Shown piece by piece: positions 16,823 to 25,415 of a DNA stretch of 64,000 bases (its first letter is position 1; every line of letters starts with the position of its first letter). The DNA is from Coraliomargarita algicola. GTDB taxonomy: Bacteria > Verrucomicrobiota > Verrucomicrobiia > Opitutales > Coraliomargaritaceae. The DNA lies in NCBI RefSeq assembly GCF_033878955.1, contig NZ_CP138858.1, positions 3,561,001 to 3,625,000 of the forward strand, given 5' to 3'. Under the pieces are notes generated by a model, which worked only from the letters and a program-made list of their open reading frames with translations, was not told the DNA's origin and did not search any database. The position numbers were made by a program, and so were the translations under genes.

Positions 16823-17400
16823 AGGACTTAGGTATGAATTTAGTAGCTCCTTGCCGTCGTGGTTTTACTTTGGTGGAGCTCATTGTGTCCACTGGCGTGT
16901 TCGGAATCGTGATGGCGTCGATCGTAAGTACATTTATCGTATTTGCTACTAGCTCCACCGGAGTGGCTGCCTATACACAAATGAGTCGTGAGAGTCGTAA
17001 AGCCCTGGAATACTTTTCGCGTGATATTCGTTCGGCTAGTGATGTGACGACAGCTTCGCAGCATCATTTGATTGTGAAAGTGCCTGAAGATTCGTTTTAT
17101 AACGGTGGTACGGTGCAGTATGCTTTTGATGAGGACATGGGCATCTTTAGTCGCATTGTTCGGGACAAACTTGGTGTGGTTAGCTCGAACGAGATTTTGC
17201 TGGATGGCGTCGAGCAATTTACTTTTGGGTTCTTCGATCCTTTGGGGGAGTCGTTAGAGCACTCGAAGGAATCATTGCTGTTATCTGTTAAGAGTGTGCA
17301 GATCGATGCGGAAATGATCCGCCTGGTGTCGCAGGCGCAGGCAACGGATTATATTATTTCTGCCCGGGTTATGATGCGAAATCGTCCAGTCACCAAGTGA
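16819..17400 (+). CDS. Prepilin-type protein, PilW-like minor pilin
   Basis: The 193-residue protein has a 15-residue leader ending CRRG before FTLVELIVSTGVFGIVMASI, a standard prepilin site. The next region (SRKALEYFSRDIRSASDVT) is the conserved helix-turn of PilW/GspJ-type minor pilins. The C-terminal half is beta-rich and ends with SARVMMRNRP, a common close for this group. The ATG overlaps the previous stop codon (ATGA). It probably primes or caps a pilus or pseudopilus with its two neighbours. Confidence 0.85.
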   Translation: MKDLGMNLVAPCRRGFTLVELIVSTGVFGIVMASIVSTFIVFATSSTGVAAYTQMSRESRKALEYFSRDIRSASDVTTASQHHLIVKVPEDSFYNGGTVQYAFDEDMGIFSRIVRDKLGVVSSNEILLDGVEQFTFGFFDPLGESLEHSKESLLLSVKSVQIDAEMIRLVSQAQATDYIISARVMMRNRPVTK

Positions 17401-17410
17401 GAGCTGTACT

Positions 17411-18745
17411 ATGAACTATTCTATTTCTACCAAGAATCGCTCTCGTGAGCGAGGATCCGCTCTGGTCACTGCAATGATATTCAGTTTTGTGGTTATGACT
17501 TTGATGGGGAGTTATCTATATTTGACGACTTCAGAGTATCGGGTATCCACAAGGTCATATCTACTGGGGGCCAGTTTTAATTTAGCTGAAGGAGGGGTGG
17601 ACCGGGCCTTGCATGCGCTGAGTCAAGCCGATCAATCCGGTTGGCTTTCGGGGACAGACGCGGATGGTCGCCCGTATTGGGCTCAGCGTTTCGGTCCATA
17701 TGATTTGGAAGGGAATATCGAGGGATACATTAATGTTGTGATTCTCAATCCAAATGGATCTACCCCTGAGATCTTCAGTGAGGGCGAAGCGGCGGGGCAT
17801 GTCGCGGGTGTGGTCTCTAAACAGGTTCGGGTATCGCTAGCCAGTGGCTTTTATCCATTTATTAATGGTTTTAATTCTAAACAAGGGATTGTATTGAAGG
17901 GGAATAACGTGACGTTTGATAGTTACGATTCACGCGATGGCAGTTATGGGTGGAGCAACATCAATTCAGAGATAACTGTGGCGACCACTTCAGTTGAAAG
18001 TGATGCGATCGATATAGGGAATGCAGACGTCTATGGCTATGTTGCTACGGGGGGCAGTCAGCCGAATGTTGGCCCTAATGGTTCTATAACCACCTATTAC
18101 AATCCGGGCGAAGTAGACCTTAGCCGCATCACTACTGATTTTTATGCCGAATTCCCAAGCATCAGTGTGCCTGCGCTTAATTCGCCGGTGAGATCGATGC
18201 CAAGTTCAGGGACGATTGCAGGTGGTGATTATGAGCTGAGCTCTTGGTCTATGTCGGGGAGGAGAACCCTTAGGATTGCTGGTGATGCACGTATTGTGGT
18301 TACGGGAGATATCAGTATCTCAGGCAAGTCAGGCATCGAGGTCGCCGATGGTGCCACTGTTCAAATTTTTGCGCAAGGCGATATCTCAATTTCTGGAAAC
18401 GGTATTCTAAATGAAAGCGAGGTCCCGGAGCAGTTGTTGATATTCGGTACAAATACCACCGCGGGTGGGCAGGCTATTTCAATCAGTGGAAACGGTTATC
18501 TGGCGGCTGCGATTTATGCGCCGAATGCAATCGTTACCTTGAAAGGAGGAGGTAGTTCTGGGCGCGTCTATGGTGCAGTCGCTGGCTATAGTGCGCAGCT
18601 TACTGGTAACAGTCATTTTAGCTATGATGAAGCTTTGGAAGATTATAACATCGGTGGTGGTGTTTTGGAAGTCGCTGAATGGACTGAGCTTTCTGGCGTT
18701 GGTTTGACGGCTATGCGTTTGAACATGGATGACTATAATCTATGA
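17411..18745 (+). CDS. PilX-like protein with C-terminal beta-rich (DUF7305-like) domain
   Basis: This 444-residue protein starts with a short basic leader and the PilX-type helix RGSALVTAMIFSFVVMTLMGSYLYL. ASFNLAEGGVDRALHAL follows, typical of PilX_N. The last ~200 residues alternate short beta strands (DISISGKSGIEVADGATVQIFAQGD and similar), ending YLAAAIYAPNAIVTLKGGG and GRVYGAVAG. This fits the DUF7305 right-handed beta-type domain found on such proteins. It is third in the minor-pilin operon, ten bases after the PilW-like gene. It may act as a large surface-exposed tip subunit or adhesin; that role is inference. Confidence 0.75.
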   Translation: MNYSISTKNRSRERGSALVTAMIFSFVVMTLMGSYLYLTTSEYRVSTRSYLLGASFNLAEGGVDRALHALSQADQSGWLSGTDADGRPYWAQRFGPYDLEGNIEGYINVVILNPNGSTPEIFSEGEAAGHVAGVVSKQVRVSLASGFYPFINGFNSKQGIVLKGNNVTFDSYDSRDGSYGWSNINSEITVATTSVESDAIDIGNADVYGYVATGGSQPNVGPNGSITTYYNPGEVDLSRITTDFYAEFPSISVPALNSPVRSMPSSGTIAGGDYELSSWSMSGRRTLRIAGDARIVVTGDISISGKSGIEVADGATVQIFAQGDISISGNGILNESEVPEQLLIFGTNTTAGGQAISISGNGYLAAAIYAPNAIVTLKGGGSSGRVYGAVAGYSAQLTGNSHFSYDEALEDYNIGGGVLEVAEWTELSGVGLTAMRLNMDDYNL

Positions 18746-18795
18746 GGCTGGAACTCTTGACCTAAAGCAGTTTTTGCTGGGTGGCTTTGCGAAAG

Positions 18796-19104
18796 CTATA
18801 CTTTATGAGTCATGATGGCGGGCGGGCGCGGGGCTGCTTCGCATTTTGCTCGGATGGATTTGAGTGCTGCGCGCACAGTTACCGATCGTGCCGTGTAGCT
18901 GGTCCTAAAGCAGCGGCCGGTGGCGACGGCGCTGACTCTGTAAACATCGTTTATGCTTCGACTTGGAAGCTTGCGGACTTTCAGGCGAACAGAAGCGATG
19001 CGAGGGTTTTTATGAATTAAGGGTTCTAGTTGTTCTGCTGCGAATTCGCGTATGGCAGGTGGTTGTGGGCAGGTGTTGTCTTGGATGTGTAGTTGTGTCT
19101 TCAT
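18796..19104 (-). CDS. Probable HPF/RaiA-family ribosome hibernation protein
   Basis: This 102-residue open frame has the outline of short hibernation promoting factors. A first strand (KTQLHIQ) is followed by helix IREFAAEQLEPLIHKNPRIASVRLKVRKL, matching the HPF 'alREfv..k...L......i..v.v.l.v' line. A beta hairpin and a second helix (VTVRAALKSIRAKCEAA) come after it. HPF binds the 30S decoding site and pairs idle ribosomes. The basic tail is short. No Shine-Dalgarno is seen before the ATG. The gene is convergent with the PilX-like gene. The match is by pattern only. Confidence 0.45.
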   Translation of the reverse strand: MKTQLHIQDNTCPQPPAIREFAAEQLEPLIHKNPRIASVRLKVRKLPSRSINDVYRVSAVATGRCFRTSYTARSVTVRAALKSIRAKCEAAPRPPAIMTHKV

Positions 19105-19778
19105 GATTTTTGCTTTTTGAGGATGTGAGATATTCTATATATGTGTGTATGTTTTATTGAACGTTATTCAAATTTTTTGGATACGCAGAGCTTCGGGGCT
19201 TTGTTGTCGCAAGAGAATAGACTGTGTCTGTTCCTGCAGCCGAAACTGTGTTCCGCTACTTGAGGCACTTCACTTTTTGGCGGTGGTTCGATTGTTGATT
19301 GTGCGAAGTGTTCGCCGCAATCGGGTGTCGACCCCGCCTTTAATTAAGGAAGACGAGTGGGTTCGTTCCACGAACCAAATTGATCGATGTGATCTTCGTT
19401 TTCATACCAATGAGCATTTGCTTAAAATGTCGGATGAGTCAAGGAGACTCGAAAAATGACTAGTTTATTAATTGTGACGCACTTGACAAAAAATATTCTT
19501 ATGAGATGCTCTGTGTTTGATGACACACTTAAGACAGCAACTTTATAAAAAGGGAAGAGGAGCACCTGGTATCTTTCCAGGTCTGCCCGGCCTTGTTGCG
19601 GTTTGTGTTTAAGGTGAGTTAGACCTAGCGCATACGTCAGGGTCGGGGAGCTTGATAGAATTCGCAGCACACTTGCTTTATCCTCCAATGGATTAAGACT
19701 CTGGCTAGGGAATATCTCGTTTGTCGCAATGGATAATACGTCGATTGTGGCGCTTACTTTCAGCTTTTTTTTAATGTC
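19105..19778. other. Gene-poor interval with one hairpin; no supported gene
   Basis: This 674-base stretch has only open frames with unlikely composition (a Cys/Arg-rich one at 19145-19459 and one on the other strand at 19422-19787). ACCTGG (19564-19569) and CCAGGT (19577-19582) form a small perfect hairpin. The interval separates the HPF-like gene from the aldo-keto reductase homologue and presumably holds both promoters. A small RNA is possible but unsupported. Confidence 0.4.
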
Positions 19779-20768
19779 ATGAACCAAAGAAAATTCGGGC
19801 GCACCGGATTGTCGGTTTCCGAGCTCTGTCTCGGAGCTTTACAACTCGGATGGCTCAATGATGCCGACGCATCCTTTAATTTACTAGATACCTACCGTGA
19901 GCTAGGAGGGAATTTTATTCAAACCTCTACTGTCGCGTCTAATCAAAATGTTGTTACTCAATCGGAGCAGACACTGGGAGCATGGCTGAGCCAGCGTCCA
20001 GGTGTGCGTCAGCATTGTGTCCTCTCCACTCGCATGGTTTTTTCGGGACAACTCCAGGCTCCGGGGCAATCGTTGGCGAGGTTGGTGCGTGAGCAGTGCG
20101 AGGCATCGCTGCGTCGACTCGGTGTCTCGCATCTCGACCTTTTGGTCTGCGAGTGGGATGATTGTTTTGCGCCTAATACGCGTTGTCTTCGCCCGATGGA
20201 TGAGCTGTTTGTCGGCTTGGAAAATTTGATACGTGCGGGCATCATTCGCTATGTTGGTGCGGCTGGATTTCCTTCGTGGAGATTTGTCGAGGCGCTGGGG
20301 CGCTCGGATCGTTTGCGTGGGTGTCGTTTCGACTCTCTGCAGCAAAAATTCTCTATTCTTGAGCAAGGTAATTTGTATACAGATGTAAGTGCAATTGCTC
20401 GTGAGTATAAGGTCGGTTTTTTAGCGGAGTCGCCGCTGGCGGGCGGATTTTTAACTGGAAAATACGGTCGCAGCGAGGGGCTACATGTTTCCGAGCGTGC
20501 TAAAAAGCTGGCTTTGCGCTATGCGAATCGACGCGGTTTTTCAGTGATTGCGACACTTGAAGCGATCGGGCGCGAGTTGAACGCAACGCCTGCTCAAGTC
20601 GCACTCGCATGGGTGTTGCGTCACGAAATTGTGTCGTCGGCAATCATCGGCTGCAACCATTCGGGCCACGTGCATACATCGGTAGCGGCCACGCAGATTG
20701 AGCTCAGCAATGAGCATGTGTGGCGCCTAGAATATGCACTGGCGCCTATTTTTAATAGCGAAAGCTAA
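19779..20768 (+). CDS. Aldo-keto reductase-fold protein lacking the catalytic tetrad
   Basis: The 329 residues follow the AKR (beta/alpha)8 barrel from the first line (RKFGRTGLSVSELCLGALQLG) to the last helices (TPAQVALAWVL, SSAIIGCNHSGHV). The catalytic tetrad Asp-Tyr-Lys-His appears entirely replaced. The expected FDTADVYG line reads FIQTSTVAS (Gln48, Ala53), IATK reads LSTR (Arg85), and YQIHWPD reads LVCEWDD (Glu125). Core barrel lines such as ASLRRLGVSHLDLL and GIIRYVGAAGF are kept, so the fold is probably intact. It may bind cofactor or a partner without reducing carbonyls. It precedes rnk by 21 bases. Confidence 0.85.
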   Translation: MNQRKFGRTGLSVSELCLGALQLGWLNDADASFNLLDTYRELGGNFIQTSTVASNQNVVTQSEQTLGAWLSQRPGVRQHCVLSTRMVFSGQLQAPGQSLARLVREQCEASLRRLGVSHLDLLVCEWDDCFAPNTRCLRPMDELFVGLENLIRAGIIRYVGAAGFPSWRFVEALGRSDRLRGCRFDSLQQKFSILEQGNLYTDVSAIAREYKVGFLAESPLAGGFLTGKYGRSEGLHVSERAKKLALRYANRRGFSVIATLEAIGRELNATPAQVALAWVLRHEIVSSAIIGCNHSGHVHTSVAATQIELSNEHVWRLEYALAPIFNSES

Positions 20769-20789
20769 CTGACTTTAAATCGAAACAAA

Positions 20790-21200
20790 ATGAGTACAAA
20801 AAATATCTATCTCTCCAAGGACGATCACACTGTCTTGAACCATTTATTGCGCGGTCTGAGCGCGAAGATTGATACCGTCTTTCGTCTGCGTGCGGAATTG
20901 TCGCGTGCCATCGTCTTAGATGCCGATGAGGTGCCTGACGAGGCGATTGGCTTGGGCAGTGATGTCGAGATTGAGGATCTCGACTCCGGTGAACGCGAAG
21001 CCTATACATTAACTTTGCCTGCGCAATCTGATTTCGAGCAAGGTAGGCTCTCGATTCTCACTCCGATTGGTGCGGGCTTGCTCGGCTACGAGGAGGGCGA
21101 TGAGATCGAATGGCCGACGCCTGGTGGCTTGCGTCGCATTCGTGTGTTGCGTGTACGGCGAACGTGTGGTGCTTTGCCGACATGCGAAGGGCTTAGATGA
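20790..21200 (+). CDS. rnk: Rnk-like / GreA C-terminal-domain RNA polymerase-binding protein
   Basis: The 136-residue protein has an N-terminal helical part (KDDHTVLNHLLRG to LSRAIVLDADEVP) and a C-terminal FKBP-like GreA/GreB domain: MGSDVEIEDLDSG-type line (GLGSDVEIEDLDSGE), TLTLPAQSDFEQGRLSILTPIG and GLLGYEEGDEIEWPTPGG. This is the Rnk (nucleoside diphosphate kinase regulator) architecture, which binds RNA polymerase without the GreA coiled coil. Its stop codon overlaps the next start (ATGA), so it is translationally coupled to the AraC gene. Confidence 0.88.
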   Translation: MSTKNIYLSKDDHTVLNHLLRGLSAKIDTVFRLRAELSRAIVLDADEVPDEAIGLGSDVEIEDLDSGEREAYTLTLPAQSDFEQGRLSILTPIGAGLLGYEEGDEIEWPTPGGLRRIRVLRVRRTCGALPTCEGLR

Positions 21201-21975
21201 GTGCACGGGTTTTTCAGAGTGCTGGGCGGTACGAGGTTCGGTTTGTCGATCAAGCAAACGGTTGTGAGCGCTTACATACGCATGAATATCCAGTGGTCGC
21301 AGCGGTGCTGGGGGAGGCATTACGATGCAGATCGATACTAACACACGCGTGCTCTCGGCCGGTGAAGTGCTTTACCTTGCGCCGCACCAACGTCACGCGG
21401 TTTGCGGGTTTGAGCCTGATTTTTGCGGTGTGTATACTCTAGCTTTGTTCGATGCTGATGTCGTTGGAGCGAGTCTGAGGCCTGACTTGGAGAGCGTCGC
21501 GAGGTTCATTGATTTGTGCGAATTTCTTTTGGGAGAACGCACGGAGGCGATTAAAGCTTTGCGCTTAGGCGAATGGTTGCTTTCAGTTCGCGAGCCTGTG
21601 CGACCGACGCTGACGGATCTACCTGCTGCTACTGCGCCTGACATGGTGCAGCGGGTGAAGACTTTACTGGATGCAGCGCTCGGTGAGCGTGTGCCATTTG
21701 ACGAGATCGCTCGCAGATGTGGCTGTAGTAAGGAGCATTGTAATCGTCAATTTAAAGCTCAGTACGGCGTGACTATTCAGACCTATCAATTAAATCGTAA
21801 GGCAGAGCGTGCGCGTGATCTACTCGCGACTGATCGCCCGTTGAGCGATATTGCTTTGGAAGCTGGATTTTATGATCAAAGCCACCTGAGCCGAGTTTTT
21901 AAGAGTATCTTTCAACTGACGCCCGAAGCGTATCGCAGGCAACAGTCTGCATGCGATCAGTCTCATACAAGATAG
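21197..21975 (+). CDS. AraC-family regulator interrupted by a one-base frame change
   Basis: Two frames together make one AraC protein of about 259 residues. The first frame starts at the ATG at 21197, coupled to rnk, and gives the start of the sensor domain (ERLHTHEYPVVAAVLG). From about 21313 the coding continues one frame back as GGITMQIDTNTRVLSAGEVLYLAPHQR. The switch is at a run of five G (21310-21314); six would restore the frame. The C-terminal half has two HTH motifs (VPFDEIARRCGCSKEHCNRQFK and LSDIALEAGFYDQSHLSRVFK). The downstream part also has its own ATG (21325) with GGAGG seven bases before it, so a 216-residue version could be made alone. Confidence 0.75.
21313..21327 (+). promoter_or_regulatory. 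Internal Shine-Dalgarno and ATG at the AraC frame break
   Basis: GGAGG (21313-21317) lies seven bases before the ATG at 21325, unusually good for this window, where most genes lack such sites. It overlaps the G run where the frame changes. It could allow separate initiation of the DNA-binding half, or be chance within GGGGGAGGC. Confidence 0.5.
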
Positions 21976-22003
21976 AGCGTGTGGTCTTTGCTATATTGAG
22001 CGT

Positions 22004-22771
22004 ATGAAAATTTCAAAAGAACGACATGCACAACAAATTCGAGATCAGTTTACTAAGCAGGCGGTACCTTTCGCTCAATTAAAGGGGCACACTAATTCGA
22101 TCCAAAGCTTGATTGAGATGAGTGCTTGCGGTGCTGAGGATCGTGTGTTGGACGTGGCTTGTGGGCCGGGAATGGTTGCGTGCGAATTCGCTCAAGTTGC
22201 AGCCGAAGTTTACGGGATTGATTTGACCGATCGAATGATTGAGGCCGCGCGCAAGCGACAGGCGTCGCAGGGGCTTAAAAACTTGTATTGGCAGGTGGGG
22301 GCCGCTGAGGATCTGCCTTATGCAGATGCTTCATTCTCTGTTGTGGTGTCGCGTTATACTTTTCATCATTTTATGGATCCTGCTGCGGTCTTGAGTGAGA
22401 TGTGCCGAGTGTGTCGTCCGGGTGGACGCGTTGTGGTGGCGGATCCTGTTTTGCCAAGTTCTAAGCTTGCCGCTTTTAATGCGATGGAGCGCTTGCGGGA
22501 TCCTTCACATGTGGCGGCATTGTCTTGCGAAGCCTTCGAACGGATGATTCGAAATGCTGGTTTGAAGCAGGTGAAATTCGCTCAATATGTCGTGGAGGTA
22601 GATTTGGAGGCGCAATTGGCAGCTTCGTTTCCAAATCCGGGAGATGCGGATCGAATCCGAGCCTTGTTTGAGCGGGACTTACGCGAGGATCGTATGGGCG
22701 TTAACGCGCGGCGCGATGGCGAGGCGATACGCTACGCCTATCCGATTGCGATCTATTCGGGAGTCTGTTAG
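22004..22771 (+). CDS. Class I SAM-dependent methyltransferase (UbiE/COQ5-like)
   Basis: The 255-residue protein has SAM-binding motif I VLDVACGPG (about 48-56), motif II GIDLTDRMIEAA, then AAEDLPYADASFSVVVSRYTFHHF and VCRPGGRVVVADPVLP. These are the standard lines of Methyltransf_11 enzymes. The substrate cannot be read. It follows the AraC gene by 28 bases and is convergent with glnII. UbiE itself is not claimed, because the flanking genes give no quinone context. Confidence 0.85.
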   Translation: MKISKERHAQQIRDQFTKQAVPFAQLKGHTNSIQSLIEMSACGAEDRVLDVACGPGMVACEFAQVAAEVYGIDLTDRMIEAARKRQASQGLKNLYWQVGAAEDLPYADASFSVVVSRYTFHHFMDPAAVLSEMCRVCRPGGRVVVADPVLPSSKLAAFNAMERLRDPSHVAALSCEAFERMIRNAGLKQVKFAQYVVEVDLEAQLAASFPNPGDADRIRALFERDLREDRMGVNARRDGEAIRYAYPIAIYSGVC

Positions 22772-22807
22772 ACTTTCTTTGTATGTCGCGCATCCGTGCT
22801 TACGCGC

Positions 22808-22840
22808 AAAAAAAAACGCCACTCCTTTTGGAGTGGCGTT
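22808..22840 (-). terminator. Rho-independent terminator of glnII
   Basis: AACGCCACTCC (22815-22825) and GGAGTGGCGTT (22830-22840) form an exact 11-base stem with a TTTT loop. On the minus strand the stem is followed by a run of nine T (complement of 22808-22816). It lies 46 bases beyond the glnII stop codon, in the right orientation. Confidence 0.93.
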
Positions 22841-22885
22841 GATGAAGTTTGTCGCCTCGAAACCGAGCCCGAGGGCTTGTTCGCC

Positions 22886-23911
<1,026 letters not shown>

Positions 23912-23960
23912 AGCTATTTCTGTATTTTGTCAGGTTGTTGATTGACTGTTGAGTTTCAGC

Positions 23961-23982
23961 GGGTGGCTGAAAGCAGTCACCC
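23961..23982 (-). promoter_or_regulatory. Nine-base-pair hairpin at the start of the glnII leader RNA
   Basis: GGGTGGCTG (23961-23969) and CAGTCACCC (23974-23982) pair over nine positions with one G-T, around a four-base loop. From the predicted sigma-54 start near 23988, the hairpin begins about seven bases into the transcript and ends about 50 bases before the ATG. It may protect the 5' end or serve control; no T run follows on the minus strand. Confidence 0.55.
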
Positions 23983-23998
23983 GAGGAAATTATATTTT

Positions 23999-24014
23999 AG
24001 CAAACTTCGTGCCA
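23999..24014 (-). promoter_or_regulatory. Sigma-54 promoter of glnII
   Basis: The minus strand reads TGGCACGAAGTTTGCT. It has the -24 element TGGCACG and the -12 element TTGC with GG and GC exactly ten bases apart, a near-perfect match to the sigma-54 consensus. Transcription would start near 23988, giving a leader of about 77 bases. Upstream DNA (24015-24060) is A/T-rich, as expected where an activator loop forms, but I cannot point to activator sites. Confidence 0.85.
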
Positions 24015-24119
24015 GTATTTATTTTAGTTTATTTTTTTACGTTCTGGAAATAGAACCTTGCTAGATTTCTGTTGAAATCTTGCCATTGCACAAGAGAAAC
24101 CCTCAATTTATCAAAAAAA

Positions 24120-24566
24120 ATGGAAGAAGCGAAAAATACAGCCAGAGCCGTGGTCCATATTGGGTATGATGGACGTGTGCATAAAACTTTTAAAGGTCCC
24201 CAAGCTCGTGAGCGCTATGAGAATGAGGTGCGCGTGTTGGAGTTTTTGGAAAAGCACGGTTGCAGCTTTGTGCCACGAATCGTCGAAAAAAATGATGCGA
24301 CGCTTTATCTGGTCACCTCTAATTGTGGTTCGCGGGTGGATCATGTGAGCGATAAAAAGAAGGCGCAGATCTTTCATGAATTGGAGCAATACGGCGTGCG
24401 ACATGACGATGCGGAGGTGCGTAATATCACTTATAGTGCGCAACTTGGGCGTTTTTGTGTGATTGATTTCGAGTTTGCTACGATCTTGGTTCCCGGCTAT
24501 CCGCCGTCGCCCAAGATGGAGTCGGTTGCGGATCGCAGCCAATGGAATGCAGGCCAGGAGGATTAG
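24120..24566 (+). CDS. Small atypical protein-kinase-fold protein
   Basis: From the ATG at 24120 the protein is 148 residues, much shorter than a full kinase domain (~260). It keeps the catalytic-loop pattern HDDAEVRN (His95, Asp96 or Asp97, Asn102) and the metal-binding line VIDFEFA (Asp116 in place of DFG). Upstream are a lysine-bearing strand (HKTFKG) and a helix with Glu (ENEVRVLEFLE). This is the outline of minimal Kae1/Bud32- or RIO-like kinases. A PP2C phosphatase gene follows at once, so the two may form a reversible phosphorylation pair. Substrate unknown. The frame opens at a TTG (24072), but the ATG is preferred. Confidence 0.6.
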   Translation: MEEAKNTARAVVHIGYDGRVHKTFKGPQARERYENEVRVLEFLEKHGCSFVPRIVEKNDATLYLVTSNCGSRVDHVSDKKKAQIFHELEQYGVRHDDAEVRNITYSAQLGRFCVIDFEFATILVPGYPPSPKMESVADRSQWNAGQED

Positions 24567-24573
24567 CCGAATG
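24556..24573 (+). promoter_or_regulatory. Strong Shine-Dalgarno fixing the PP2C start
   Basis: AGGAGG (24556-24561) lies nine bases before the ATG at 24571. It is a full match to the anti-Shine-Dalgarno core and decides this start over the open frame that extends back to 24463 through the kinase-like gene. Confidence 0.75.
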
Positions 24574-25404
24574 AGTGAAGCTGAGCATAAAGAAGCGGAT
24601 GCGATTCGCTGGTCTGGACTGACTGATGTCGGACGTTTTCGTAAAAACAACGAAGATGCCTTCTTGGCATTGGCATTGAATGGTGAGGGGGTGCGTCGTT
24701 TAGGTAAATACGGCGATGCTGGATTACTTGAAAATGATTATATATTTGCCGTTAGCGATGGTATGGGCGGTGCGAATGCGGGCGAATTTGCCAGTAAGAT
24801 TGCGGTTGATAAAATTACGAATTTATTACCGCAAACTTTTCGAGCGGCTGCAGGGGGGATTGCGGTCGGCTTTCAAGATTTGCTGGGTGAATTGTTTGAT
24901 CAAATTCACCGTGAATTGACCCACATGGGCTTTTGTTATGAAGAGCTGCGTGGGATGGGCGCGACCTTAAGTCTTTGTTGGGTGCGCCCTGGTTGGGTTT
25001 ACTTTGCCCATGTGGGGGACAGTCGCATTTATCACCTTCCCGCATCCGGTGGTATTCGGCAGGTCAGCCACGATCACACCCATGTTGGTTGGTTGCAGCG
25101 TGAAGGTAAGTTGCGGGAGATCCAGGCGCGTAACCACCCTGGACGCAACGCACTGCAGCAGGTGCTCGGCGGTAAGAATCAGAACCTCAGCCCGCAGTTT
25201 GGGGCGGTTGGTTATGAACCGGGGGACGCCTTTTTGATCTGTTCAGATGGACTGGTGGAGGGGCTTTGGGATAGTGGTATGAAGCGCTTGATTCGTAATC
25301 CACCCAAAAATGCAGCAGAAGACGTCGCTCAACGTTTGGTCGCTGAGGCTGTGCAAACTGATGGCAGGGATAATACCACTGCACTTGTTTTTGAGATGTC
25401 GTAG
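24571..25404 (+). CDS. PP2C-type serine/threonine protein phosphatase
   Basis: The 277-residue protein shows the PP2C metal-binding motifs in order: GRFRKNNEDAFLAL, FAVSDGMGGANAGEFAS, FAHVGDSRIYHL, SQDHTH-like SHDHTHVGWL, ICSDGLVEGLWD and GRDNTTALVFEMS. All the aspartates expected for the two-metal centre are present. It removes phosphate from Ser/Thr. It begins five bases after the small kinase-like gene, suggesting a shared function. Confidence 0.93.
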   Translation: MSEAEHKEADAIRWSGLTDVGRFRKNNEDAFLALALNGEGVRRLGKYGDAGLLENDYIFAVSDGMGGANAGEFASKIAVDKITNLLPQTFRAAAGGIAVGFQDLLGELFDQIHRELTHMGFCYEELRGMGATLSLCWVRPGWVYFAHVGDSRIYHLPASGGIRQVSHDHTHVGWLQREGKLREIQARNHPGRNALQQVLGGKNQNLSPQFGAVGYEPGDAFLICSDGLVEGLWDSGMKRLIRNPPKNAAEDVAQRLVAEAVQTDGRDNTTALVFEMS

Positions 25405-25415
25405 TGCGCGGAGGC

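Noticed and set aside
19145..19787. Open frames of 104 and 121 residues in the 19 kb gap
   Set aside because: Composition is unlike neighbouring proteins (Cys/Arg-rich, no domain pattern) and neither has a start signal.
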